A model generated the notes under the pieces. It was not told where the DNA came from. It searched no databases and was given only the letters and a program-made list of their open reading frames with translations. A stretch of DNA of 64,000 bases. It comes from Todiramphus chloris collaris. Lineage: Eukaryota; Chordata; Aves; Coraciiformes; Alcedinidae. Shown here piece by piece: positions 38,173 through 49,812 of this stretch. The stretch lies in NCBI GenBank assembly GCA_025345505.1, contig JANVCC010010406.1, positions 15,127,186-15,191,185 of the forward strand, written 5' to 3'. The position numbers were made by a program, and so were the translations under genes. Positions within the stretch are counted from its first letter, which is position 1; every line of letters begins with the position of its first letter.

Positions 38173-40560
38173 ATATGTTCTGGGTTCATGAAGGTGGCTT
38201 GCGATTCTGTATGAAAACATTGGCATATATCATAATCATTTATTTAATTCAGTAAGACTATAGCAAATCTGTTATTGCCTGTACAAAAAAGAAGAAAATA
38301 TTTTTTAAACATGGATCAAATATTGTTAATAAAAGTGATATATTAAAATTATTGAATATCCATGTATCTACTGAGAGTTTCTACATATTTGGTTAAGTAA
38401 CTGTGGTGACAGAAATTGAGTGCAACATCCATTTTATTTAAAATGAACAAATAAAGTTTGATATTCAATTACAAAAGCAGAGGGCAGTAACTGACAGTCT
38501 AAGCCAAAAAAGAAGCCAAACTCTAAATGAAGATCTACACAAAATAAGAAAACATGGCAGCTGCTGGTTGAAGACTACATGAAGTCTCGGACAAAGGAGG
38601 CTTTGACTATATTTGCCAATTTCTAATTGTCTAGATTAGTGAAATGTGAGCTGGAAAACAAAGAAACAATAGATAACTTTCTCGTGTAACCACTGCTAGC
38701 TTCACAGTGTGTAAGACATCTAGGACAGAGGGTGACAGAAACCCAGTTGATAGCTGTTAATGGGCCATAGATGATGGGAGAGTTGCAGACAGTGGCCCAG
38801 AGCCATGTCATCAGTACATACCCACTGTCTAACATACGAAATATTAAATGCCAATACCAGAAGATGTTCTTTTGGGGGCACATGTACACAGGTGTCCAAC
38901 ACTGTATCAAAGCAAAGCCTGGGCTGCAACCATGGCTGCACTGAGGTCAGATATCCAGCTGTTGTCCTGAATGTCCTGGGTCACCAGTGCTGGGCTGTCC
39001 TGTGCTGTAGTTCTGGTCCATGTGGGTATGAAATGTATATGTGTATCTTGGAACACAAATCTTTGAAGAGGAATTGAAATCCATTCACTGTACCCATCAT
39101 GCTTAGGAAATTCATGTTAGACCATGTGTCACTGAGCAACACTGTTTTGCTCTTGTGGATATACCACCAATACTCTCCAGGGCAGAAGCAAAGATTTCAT
39201 AAAACCATTACATGCACTATAAGAAAATATCTGATATTATTTCTCCATGTGGCAGAAGGTCCACCTGTGTTTAAAAGAAGCAGATTTTTTAAAAAGAAAC
39301 GTTGTTCGTATATTGATAGGAAGCAGATATTTTGCAGTAAATATAAGAAAAGTCTGCGAATGCTAGAGACAAAGGAGGATCTTTCTCCTTTTTGCACAAA
39401 ATAAAATAAATATAGCACAATTACTGATTCCTATGAAACCACCTGAAAGTAGCTTCTAACTATGTGAATGTTTAATAGGGTGTAAATCATTCTGTTGTGT
39501 ACAGGGTTCTAGAGGAAGCATTGCAAGATAAGTCATTATGGTCAGACATGCCCTAAGTATTAGCAGGGAACAGTGACCTCTAAGAACTCATTCCTGGTAC
39601 AAGAAGGAATTGAATACATGGTCTGTATTTGCTGGGGAAAATCATCAGAGTCCCAGTATTAAACTTACTCTATGAAAAACAGAGAACATCTTCAGGCTTG
39701 TTGCACTCGCAGAGTTTTCAGTAGAAGGACCTCCAGTCTCCATTTCAGTGCTTTAGCATCCACCAGACGTAGAAAGGAGGAGAAAGAGGATGAAGTCCAA
39801 TTACAGTTAAAGGAAGGAAGTTATACATAGAAGTTCACTAGAAAAGTGTAACTGACATGAGATAGAAGTGTGTAGCAGATGGTGGACAAAACCCTCCTTC
39901 ACAGTGTTTTAGTTTTGAACATTTTTGTAGGAAATCTAGCCAATACAACTGTTTACAAAAAAAATGTGCAGTGATTGTAAGAGAAGACAAGTGAAATAAT
40001 TATGACTGCATTTGTTTGTGACACTTCTGAGGAGGAGCAGATCATTGACACTTTGCCAAGAATCACTGCTGCACAACCCTGCTCAGGATCAGATCTTCTT
40101 TCAGACAAGTGAAGGGAAGCATCTGGGAAATTTAACATGAACTGTACTTTCTATAAGGAGAGAACAGAATCAAACACTTCTTTCACACTGTGGTGTTTGG
40201 CTCATAAGCAATTCTTGGTTTGCCAGTAGTAACAAGCATAAATGTAGAGTCAATATTGTAAATCAGGAAGAAGTGAATGCTGACATGTTTACAGTGTACC
40301 AGACTGTATTTGAAGGGCTTGGGTGTGTTCCAGGAAAACAAACCATGCAAATGAACTCAAATGTTATACTAGTAGGAAAGTACTGGGGAAGGTAATGGTG
40401 ACATTACAAAGCAAAAAAAAGAAGACAGTTAAAGAGCAAGAACATATAAATTTCAGAGACTCAGTGGTGACTGCTGATAGATCTGAAAGGACTAAGATAA
40501 GAGAATGTTTGGGTCCTTGAAATCTACCTGTGGCTACATGGCAAGAACAGCCTTGACTAC
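38173..40560. other. Unique sequence, no gene recognised
   Basis: No supported gene. The part at about 38690-39070 is less AT-rich and has overlapping frames of 73-95 codons on both strands, but these show no recognisable motifs and no consistent exon signals. Confidence 0.5.
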
Positions 40561-40888
40561 TGTCCTGGGTTCAGCTAGGATAGGGTTAGTTTCTGCCATA
40601 AACTGGGAGGAGGGTCACAATCTGGATAGATGATTGGACCAGGCAACGAGTTATTCAGAACCATACTGACATCATGTACCACAATGCTCTGTTTGGTATC
40701 GCTTAATTTGTGTATTGTTTCATTGCTGTTATCGTTGTTTGTTACTTCTCCTGTTGCAATGCTGTATTAAAACCTCCTTATCTCAAGCTGTGAGGTTTTG
40801 CAATTTTTCTCCCTCTTCTCCTTCCATTTCAGGGGATGGAGAGAGCTCTGCATGGTGCTCAGCTCCCAGCTGGGGCTAAACCTTGACA
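40561..40888 (+). mobile_element. Solo LTR with 5-bp target duplication
   Basis: The element starts TGTCCTGGGTTCAGC at 40561 and ends TTGACA at 40888 (328 bp). This is the TG...CA form and general composition of widespread avian endogenous-retrovirus LTRs that begin with TGTCCTGGGTTCAGCTGGG-like sequence. Flanking 5-mers are ACTAC (40556-40560) and ACTAT (40889-40893), a target duplication with one mismatch. A TATTAAAACC stretch at about 40764 may be a weak polyadenylation signal. No internal retroviral sequence flanks it, so it is a recombination-derived solo LTR. Orientation is assigned from the family's usual start sequence. Confidence 0.85.
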
Positions 40889-42059
40889 ACTATATATTAC
40901 TGGAGAAATAAAAAGCAATACAGAATGGAAAATTATTGATACATTTATGTATTAGCAGTGATATCAGTAATGCTATTAACCAAAAAAGCAAAAGTAACTA
41001 GACTTTTGACAAGATTTTTAGAAAAGTCAAGTTTGCTGGAAAGGCATGTGGTGTAAAGGAAATGGATGTATACCCCAGTGTACTGTGGCAGAGCTTTCAA
41101 GAATATTTTTAGCTCATCTCAGACCAAGAGAGCCCATATAGGAGCAAATCTTTCCGAAGATTTAACTTTTTAGTCACACTGATATAGAAAAATTTGCAAT
41201 CAGATATTATGTATGGAAAGCATCTCAGAGTGATTTGGCAGCAAGTAATATATTTTTGCAAAGATCTATAGAAATAGTTAACAGTTTGGAGAAATTTTAC
41301 AATTAAAATGCTGCAGTCATTAGTGGCATCATTCAAGCTTTTTCTGGAGACAAGTATAATAGCTTATCAAAATGTCAGTACATGAGGTAATAAAGGAGGT
41401 GTTAATAATCCCTTGCTTTTAAATAGCTGAACATAAAGAGGATTTTGGTTTGTTTCATCTAACAGTGGATTCAGATATCATAAGATCAACACATTGAGCC
41501 AAACTTTCTTATAGTGTAAACCATGCCTTTGTTATTATTTTACAACAGGTTGCTTATTTCTCAGCGCTTGTGATGTACATGTAACACATGTAGCCCTATA
41601 ACATAATCCTGCAAAGAAATATGTTTGGCTCTGGTCAACTTCATCTATACATCTATAGGAAAGATATGAATGAAGAAATGAATTGCAGGTCACTTGGGGA
41701 CACTTTTAGAAACACTTTGATAAGCAATGCTTTACCAGCAATGCAGAGAAAGCAAGTTACCACTACAGAAATATCGAATGAAAGCTGGATACAAGCCATG
41801 AAAGCGTTCAAAAGTAGCAGATGTCTTTCTCAGAGCATAATTGCATCATGGACAAGATTAGAGTATGGAAGTCAGATCATAGAAAAAGTATGCATGAACA
41901 CTTAGAATTCCTTCTCGCATTTTCCACGTAACCATGACTGATCTGTGATCTTTGGTTCCCCTTGCTGTGTGCCACTGTAATGGAAAGCAAACAGTGTCCC
42001 TGTGACACTTCAGTCACAACAAATACTAAAAAATTACAGAAACTGAGAGATACCATATC

Positions 42060-42089
42060 TTAAAATATTGTCCCTTGACAATATTTTAA
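42060..42089. repeat. Perfect hairpin, 13-bp arms, 4-base loop
   Basis: TTAAAATATTGTC (42060-42072) pairs exactly with GACAATATTTTAA (42077-42089) around the loop CCTT. No surrounding repeat of known type was identified. Confidence 0.9.
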
Positions 42090-44150
42090 AATATTTTAGT
42101 AGAGTTTTATATGAGAAAGAAGTGAATGATCCATCCCAATGGACAGATCTTCCACTTCACTTTAACAGAGACTTTGCCCAGTGAGGACACATCTGTATTT
42201 TTCATATATGGCATTAAACTATGTTAGTACACTGAATGAAAAGCATAAATAGTTAGCAGGCGATAGGCTGTTATTTGTCTCAAGAGAAAAATGAGCAAGT
42301 ATATGTAGTCTGATACACTATTTGCTGCTGTTCTTTAAAACCTCCTCATGATTTTTTCTCTCCTTAACACTAAGAATGTCCTAGATTTCACTCTGAAGCT
42401 CTGTCATCCTACTTGAGTGAAACATACCATTTCAGTGTTATCTGTACCATGCTATCAGGAATTAGTAGGGTGTGCATTAAAACTCCCTAAAACGGTATTC
42501 TGTGTTGGCTCACATCAAAGGCTGTAGCAAAAATAACCACTCTAGTTGCTTCATTCATCTGCATAATTAATCCATTAATAGTTTAGGATTTAATATTAAA
42601 CAAAACCATCACTACATTTCTACTCTCCACTGCAGAGGTGACCTCAGATCATGGGTTTGCCCCAGCATATACAGAATTTTCCATAAACCTTCATTGCTTT
42701 CCTTTGCTTTCAGCTTCACTCTACTGCCATGTCATCAAAATAATGCCTGCCTGCCAGGTTCACAATACCATCTTCTAGGACTGTTCAGTTTCATAATATC
42801 ACCTCACACTGTATTTCTGAGTTTAATCTACTATAAGACAGCTGTTTGGCAGCATCTTTATGGGACTGATATGCAAGAATGCAGAGGTTTCAGCAAGGGT
42901 GAAGGGACAAAATACCTACAGTAATGATATTAATGATCTCATTAATGTATTTATTAGTCAGTGTGTAGAGCAGAAATTAGAATTGATTTATCTGTCATTA
43001 TCACTTCCTCCATCAACCTGGTTTTACTGTAAAGCAAAATGTCACATTTGCTAAAAGAAACTAATGCTGTTAAGCAGGAATGATGTACTCTCACTTTCTC
43101 ACCAGTATTTTGTGTTACAAATCAACATGATACTCAAGAACTTGACAATCCCAGGAGAAAAACTGCAGGATAGCAAGGGGAAATTTTCAAGATCATGTCT
43201 ATGTCATGGGAGACTAATCACCTCCTAAATTATGTAGGTATCTTTGAAAAAGTTCACGCTATATTCATACTATTTCTGTAAGCCAAAGTAGCCAGGATTG
43301 CTTTATGCACACTTATGCTTCACCTCTTTCTTTTTCCTACATTTAGGAGTCAAATGCATTGGACAGAGTTTCTGAGAGGATATAGATAGTACTGTCTCTG
43401 ATATGTGATGTTTCTTCTCTGATTTTCAGCTTATAAGTATTCATGATATTGCTGCTTACATTCTCTTTCTCTGGGGAATAAAGCTAGTAAGAACTAAAAC
43501 ACACTCTAAAAATTTTATTCTAACTTAATTAGTTAAAAATATCTGTTGTCTTTTAAAAAAGATTTCTTAGTCTCAGTAGGTTAATGGTGTCATACTGAAC
43601 TGAGACATAGAGTGATTGTATCAATATTAATAAGCTCAACTGAAGTGCCACTGGATGCAACATGATTTTGACACCATGCAACCTGACTAATAAAATAAAA
43701 ACTAATTTCAAAAATAATTTACCTCCTGGAGACCTTAAAATGGATTTTACTAATGAAAAACTAACATGGATTTTTCCTGGTAGGTGAAGCAAATGAGACC
43801 ATAGAAGCATGTATATGTTCACAAGGGCAAAACAAAATATCCAATAATCTGGTCTACCAATTAGAAGTAATTTTGAACTTTGTCCATCAGTATTAAAACA
43901 AAAGGCTTTTCTACTGCAGACTAAGAAAAACAAAACAAAACATAAATTGTTTATATAGAAAGATGGTCATTAACAATTGAAGTCACCAAAACTGTTCTCT
44001 GATGACAAAGATATTGTCTAAATCCATAACAGAAAATATCTCTGTTATTTTTTTAGCTGGTGGATAAGACTAATCATTCAGTGAAGTCTGTAGAAGCACC
44101 CAGTACAGATCCTCAGTCTGACTTTGGTTCTGCAAAGTACTAATTAAGCC

Positions 44151-44193
44151 ATAGGTTTATTGGTGGTAAACCTATTTTTATAGGTTTACCACC
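44151..44193. repeat. Perfect 14-bp hairpin with a competing arm
   Basis: GGTGGTAAACCTAT (44162-44175) is the exact reverse complement of ATAGGTTTACCACC (44180-44193), with loop TTTT. A further direct copy, ATAGGTTTA (44151-44159), lies just upstream and could pair with the same central arm. Three alternating copies of one word in such a short space are the signature expected from a replication template switch. Confidence 0.88.
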
Positions 44194-44445
44194 TGCACAG
44201 AGGTCTGTTTTTAAATTAGGACTTCATTTACTTTGTTCATATTTTAGTCAGGTTTTATATTATAGCAGCAATTTTGGGGAACTGAACCAGATAATCTATG
44301 ATAAATCCTTTAAAGGACAAAAAGTCAAGTTCTCCTGACTTCTAAGTATTAGCTGATACAGGTGGCTTCTTCATAAGAAGGAAACAAAGCTGATATGGGT
44401 AACAGAAAATATACCTCTACCTGGGATGACAAAGAATCCAGGGTA

Positions 44446-44925
44446 GGACTGTGAGACTGGGGAACAGCCTTGATGAAAGTGTCCTGGGGGTTCTGGTGGA
44501 CAAGAAGCTGAACATGCATCAGAACTGTGCCATTGCAGCAACAAAGGCAAATCAGATCCTGGTCTGCATGCCCAGGGACATTAGTAGCACAGATAGAGAT
44601 GTGATAATCCAATACTTCTCAGCACTTGTCAGGCCATGTCTGCAGTACTGTGTCCAGTTTTGGTCCCCACAATTCAAGAAAGTTGTGGACAGACTGGAAA
44701 GGGTCCAAAGGAGAGCCATAAAGAGTAACAGAGGTTTGGAGTACCTGTCCTTTGAGGAAACACTGAAAGAGTTAAGTCTTTTTTTCCCTGGAAAAGAGAA
44801 GGCTTAGGTGGGACTTCCTCAGAGTTTTACAGATCATTTACAAATTTAAGGCATATGAAAAAAGGAAGGAATAATCTTACCTTTAGTGGCAAGCAATGAC
44901 TAAATAGTTGTTGCTGACAAAGTCT
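44446..44925 (+). mobile_element. Old CR1 LINE fragment, ORF2 C-terminal part
   Basis: A plus-strand CR1 fragment. The frame at 44451-44807 reads LGVLVDKKLNMHQNCAIA, LVRPCLQYCVQFWSPQFKK and [20 protein letters not shown]: the region after the catalytic core of CR1 ORF2, the same blocks as in copies 3 and 1. It stops at a frameshift or stop near 44805, and weak similarity continues to about 44925. Both ends are missing (no 3' octamer tail), so it is an old internal fragment. Confidence 0.85.
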
Positions 44926-47574
44926 GTCAAGGACTTCTTCTCCACAGAGTTTAATAGATATTTGTGCTAGGGTAAAGTAGAAGAGTGATTTTTATATCAT
45001 GAGATGCTTGTCTTAATTGGGAAGACATAACTGATAATGTTTCCATTGTTCTTCCCAAAACAAACAAAAAGGAGCCACCACAGTGAAAAACAACATTCAA
45101 CGCCCCATATAAGATGTTGGAAAGGTCAGCTATGTCTCAGGAAGAGGCCAAAATTGTGAACTTTTAATGAAAGACTCCAAGTGTTCCAAGCACAATACAC
45201 TTAAGAAGTACAGCAAAGCAGTCATCAAAGAACAACTACCTAAAGTGAAGGACACCGCCAGGTAAATTTAGTCTGAAGGCATCATATATATCCAATGTTA
45301 TCAACCTGCATTCAGAGTAATTTGATACAGCAGTAGAATAGTGCTAATGTATCTTACCATCAATCAATGTTCCTCATACTTTGGTAAAATGTGGAGCATA
45401 AAAGATATGTCTGTCTATAGATAATACATAGGTTATGCTTGGACAAACATAGTTTTCTTATTTCATGACTATCCCCACAAAACTATCTTTTCATTGAGAT
45501 GAGTCTTCACTGGGTGACATTATTCTTTAAAAAAATACAATCCTTTGAACTAGTAGCAAGGCTTTTGCTAATAGTTTTTTAAGTAGTTTTAGTATTTTTT
45601 CACTGTTGCTAGAACTACTGGTAATACATACCTATCAAGATAAGCCATTTGCAGATGTCATATTTGTCCTGGGTAATGGTTATGTGCAAAGGGACTAAAG
45701 CTTGTCAGCATCATTCTGTTTACATCGTGGTCCGTTCGTTTCATACTGGTTCATAACTTTTCTGATTGATGCTACCCCAAAAGAAAATTATTTTGATGCA
45801 GTGCAGAAATTTGGGACTGTACCCTCCCCTTTCCAAAAAGATCTGATCCGAGAACTCAGTCTGAGTGGAGGTGATGGATACATGCACTTCAATTTTTTTA
45901 TTATAAAAAACAAATGAAAACTCCCCCTCCTACTTTTTGTTTGCAGTGTGGATATGGAAAGATTAGAATATTCAAAAAAGAACTAATCCTCTTATGCTTA
46001 TATTTAATTTGCATTAATGGCTGTCCATGATAATTTTGGGAGAACTCTGTAGTGTCACTTTCCTATCTTTGCAGATTAAACACACAATCTGGCAAAGCGC
46101 TCACTGGCCACTTGCACTTTAATTGTCTTATTCTCAATATAACACTGACATCAACTTGACTGACTTAAGTAACCTTCAGCACTTTCAGAAAAACAACACC
46201 CAATGTCCTCCTCACCCAAACTTTTTCTGGCAGCAAAGATGGTTCTAGACTAGAAAGAGACAACTCATTCTTCAGTAGAGGTTTCAACCATGTGTACTGA
46301 GTATGTTTCTGTCCCATCTCACGTCTTTCAGTTAAGATGAGGAGGAAGTACACATTGTCCAATACTATCAAAATCTAACTCCTCTTGAAATAAAAATCTT
46401 CCAAATAAGAGGTCAGAATATTTGAAGGTAAAAGCACCTATGACATTTTCCTAAAGTTTTCCTTCCAAGTTGAAAGTTGACTGATCTATGGGCTCATGCA
46501 GTGTGCTATTTGTCAGCAAATATGAAAATTCCTTCAATTTCTCTATCTAGAGATTTAGCTCTGGCTGTCATAGTGACAGTTGCTTTTAAACTGAAGGCTA
46601 AGGATGACAAGATTTTAAAAAACCCACGTTTTCTTTAGACCTATGGACATTTTGTTTCTGTTCACCAGCTGTTCAATAATATTCAAAAAGTGACTGTTCT
46701 ACAGGAAAAACAGGCATGGTTGTGGATTTAGAATATTTTGTTACAATCTGCTTGATACCTTCTCAGGAAAAAATTGGTGTTTCTTTTATAAATTGTTCCA
46801 AGCAGCCATACCATTAAACCTGTCTTTCATTTGTTCAACTCTTGTATACTACTGCTGACATATTAGAATTACCTTTTATTAAAAAAAACCAAACACCAAA
46901 AAAAACCAAAAAAAACAAAAAAAACAAAAAAAAACCACCAAAAAAATCCAAAAACCAGAAAAAAAAAAAAACCTCTTAGTGTCATAGACTTACAGCTCAC
47001 ATTGTCTCATGATTATTTACAGTCAGTTGGAAGCCCACTGGCTATCTTAGTGGCTAAATTGTCATCCTCTCATAATTTTGAATTTGAGGATGTCAGAGAA
47101 TCTGTTGAAGCAGCAAAACCACTGTCAGAGGCTGACAAATTATCATGCAGGCCACAATTCTGCTTAGCAAAGCTCTCAGCTTCTCCCTCATTAACATTCC
47201 AGATAAGGAAACACCTTTGCTTCTGATTTTCTTAAACCATACCAGCAGGCAGTGCACTAAACTCTTCAAAGGCAGCTGCCCTTAACCTTTTATGTTTCAA
47301 GAGCTTTGCTTTTATCATTCTTTTTTACTAAACTTAAAAGTTTCTACTTACTCCATTGCCAGTCCCAGAGCATTTGCTGTCCAGTCCCAGGGCAGTTTTG
47401 ATATACAGCACATCAACGTGAATCTTTTTTGCCCTTCCCAGCTATTGACTTTTCCTATAAGGCTGCAATTCTTCTGAGAATACGTGTATACATAGAAACA
47501 CATGTGTGCACCCATACTTCACTTCAGGACATAGCCCAGTTCCACTCGTATTCAGAGCAGAGTCAACTATAGCA
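44926..47574. other. AT-rich unique sequence, no gene recognised
   Basis: No supported gene. A 71-codon frame at 45702-45917 (plus strand) is the least composition-biased but matches nothing I recognise. A long A-rich tract lies at 46879-46972. Confidence 0.5.
46879..46972. repeat. A-rich low-complexity tract with CC punctuation
   Basis: About 94 bases of A-runs (4-13 long) are separated by C or CC, giving repeated AAAACC/AAAAC words. This is a common avian low-complexity type and not a gene. Confidence 0.88.
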
Positions 47575-48290
47575 TGTTGCTCAGGAAGGGGCATGGCCAG
47601 GCAAGTTGAGTATGTCCAGAGGTAAAGGTTCCATAGCTTCTCTGGGAAACCTGTGTCAGAGTGTGACTCTTCCATTACAGTAAAGTTTTTTTATGTTTAA
47701 CCCGAATTCCCTTTTTTTTTTTTTTTTTTTAACTTTATGACCATTACCTCTTGTAATGACACTATACACCACTGAGAAGAATCTGGTTCTCCCAATCGGG
47801 TATATATACATACAGACAATATCTCCCTGAGCCCATTCTTCTCCAGGCTAACACTCCCGGTGCTCTTAGCTTGCCCTCACATGACAGATGCTCCAGGCCT
47901 TTTATCATTTTTGTGATTCTCTGCTGGACCCATTCCAGTATGTTTGTGTCTTACTTGTTGTATGGAGCCCAGATCTAAGCACAGCACCTGGATGCATCTT
48001 ACAGACAGAGTAGAGAATAGGAAAGAATTTTCTTGATCTTCAGGCAATGGTCTTCCTAATGCAGTCCAGGAGGCTGTTGGCCTTCTTTGCTGCAAGGGCA
48101 CAGTGTTTGCTCATGGTCAACTTGATGTCCATCACGTTTATTTGCTACATCATCTTCCTAGGGACTTAGGTGAGGTATACTGCTTTGTAGTTCCCTGGAT
48201 CCTTCTTCTTGACTTTCTTGAAAACAGGAATGAGATTTGCTTTCTTCATGCCCTCAGGAGCATTGTGTGTACACTGGGGGATATCAAAAT
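47575..48290 (-). mobile_element. Old CR1 LINE with an internal deletion
   Basis: Minus-strand CR1. 47575-48141 corresponds to the 3' UTR and ORF2 C-terminal region: GGGAAACCTGTGTCAGAGTG near 47645, and the reverse complements of the LERVQ-type and ANGLLDC-type blocks around 47910-48110. At about 48142 the sequence jumps directly to the RT-proximal region, equivalent to the start of RT, with the usual ATCCTTCTTCTTGACTTTC word at 48200-48225. This skips the catalytic part of the RT. A T19 run (47712-47730) interrupts the 3' region. Heavily mutated and non-functional. Confidence 0.82.
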
Positions 48291-48977
48291 CTCTAGATCT
48301 GGAAAGCTTGTGGTGGTACAAGAAAGCAATAGCAATTATATGTGCACATATCTCAGGGTGTCAAGGATGTTCTGGATAGTAAGAAGGTGGATCAGATAGC
48401 AGTTGTTTTCATGCCTTTCTCCAGAAAATTCAAGATGGTAGCTGTGAAGAATTACTTTCCTGAAGGCAATCACATACGTAAATTTGAAAGAGCCATGTCT
48501 TCTGACCTATTTATGATATTCAGTACACGTGTAAAAGTACATATCACATATCATCAATTATGCAAGTTATTACATTACCAGCCAAAAAATATCACTTTCA
48601 AAAGGTAATTGACATTACAATATTTCATAGCTGACTACAGTTTTTTTCAGTTCAAACAGACTGCTATCAGAACAAGGGCAATATTTTCCTCTCTCTTGCT
48701 TTTCATGAAATCTAAATCCTACATCTGCCATGCCTATACCACTAAAGGTGGCAGATCTGGGTTCATTTTGATCACACGTATGACCTAAGGGAGCTGCTAC
48801 ACTGCAAAGAACAGAGAGAGTTGGGGTTTTTTGGATTTGTTTTGTTTTGTAGGGGTTTTTTTAAGTCATAATATTTCTGGAGGTAGCAATTGGCATTGAG
48901 GTTGAAAGAGCTCAGATTTTATATTAGAGGAACTAGTAGTTGTATACATGAAGGAATTTCACTTCCTATATATTGAT
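48291..48977. other. Unique sequence between two CR1 copies, no gene recognised
   Basis: No supported gene or repeat. The 88-codon frame at 48342-48608 has no recognisable domain. Confidence 0.55.
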
Positions 48978-49812
48978 CAGATCTGCTTGAGGGTAGAGAA
49001 GCTTTACAAAGGGATCTGGATAGGCTGGATCACTGGGCCAAGGCCCATTTCATGAGTTTCAAGAAGGCCAAATGCCAGGTCCTGCACTTGGGCCACAACA
49101 ACCCCCAGCAGCAATACAGGCTTGAGGAGGAGTGGCTGGAGAGCTGCCAGGCACAAAAGGACCTGGGGGTGTTGATTGACAGCCACCTGAACATGAGCCA
49201 GCAGTATGCCCATGGCATCATGGACTGTATCAGGGATAGTGTGGTCAACAGGAGCAGGAAGTGATCGTTTCTCTGTACTTGGCTTTGGTGAGGCTGTACC
49301 TCGAATACTGTGTCAAGTTTTGGGCCCCTTTCTACAAGGAGGACGCTGAGGTGCTGGAGAGGGTACAGACTACAAAGCTAGTAAAGGGTTTGGAGCACAT
49401 GTCTTATGAGGAAAGGCTGAAGTATCTGGGGCTGTTTAGCCTTGAGGAAAGAAGGCTGGGGGGAGACCTTATTGCCCTCTACAGCTCCCTGAAGGGAAAT
49501 TGTAGAGGCAGGAGTTGGTCTGTTCTCCCTGGTGACAAGTGACAGAACAAGAGGAAATGGCCTGAAGTTGAATGAGGGAAAGTTCAGGATGGATATTAGG
49601 AAGCATTTCTTTACAGAAAGGGTTGTCAGGCATTGGAATGTCCTGCCCAGGGATATGGTGGAGTCACCACCCCTGGAAGTGTTTAAGAGGCACTTAGATG
49701 ATGTGCTTTGGGACATGGCTTAGTGGTTTTTGATAGGGCCAGGAATAAGTTCGGACTTGATGATTTTGAAGGTCTCTTCCAGCCGAAACAATTCTATGAT
49801 TCTCTGATGTCT
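48978..49812 (+). mobile_element. 5'-truncated CR1 LINE, plus strand
   Basis: Begins in the RT just after the catalytic FADD box (TCTGCTTGAGGGTAGAGAAG) and runs through the ORF2 C-terminus and 3' UTR. It ends in ACAATTCTATGATTCTCTGATG at about 49790-49812, a canonical CR1 3' terminus. It is of moderate age and belongs to the same broad subfamily as copy 1, judging by CACTTGGG/CCAGGTCCTGCAC wording. Confidence 0.92.
48985..49723 (+). pseudogene. CR1 ORF2 C-terminal fragment
   Basis: Frames in order: 49052-49264 ([34 protein letters not shown]), 49261-49542 ([40 protein letters not shown]) and 49532-49723 ([35 protein letters not shown]). After NMSQQ about eight codons present in the other copies are missing (in-frame [12 protein letters not shown]). 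Frame changes near 49262 and 49540 break the reading frame. The stop near 49721 is the natural ORF2 end. Confidence 0.85.

Larger units (their letters stand above)
40889..44445. other. AT-rich unique sequence, no gene recognised
   Basis: No supported gene. The longest frame (43553-43933, minus strand, 126 codons) is hydrophobic by composition and lacks a domain I recognise. Two perfect hairpins lie within (listed separately). Confidence 0.5.

Noticed and set aside
43553-43933. 126-codon hydrophobic minus-strand frame as a membrane protein
   Set aside because: Hydrophobicity follows from A/T-rich codons. No topology or family motif is evident and no gene context is present.
45702-45917. 71-codon frame with balanced composition as a host exon
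   Set aside because: No recognisable family and no convincing paired splice sites. It could not be supported from sequence alone.
46879-46972. A-rich tract with CC spacing as a CRISPR-like or telomere-like array
   Set aside because: There is no constant repeat/spacer structure and the units vary in length. This is ordinary low-complexity avian DNA.
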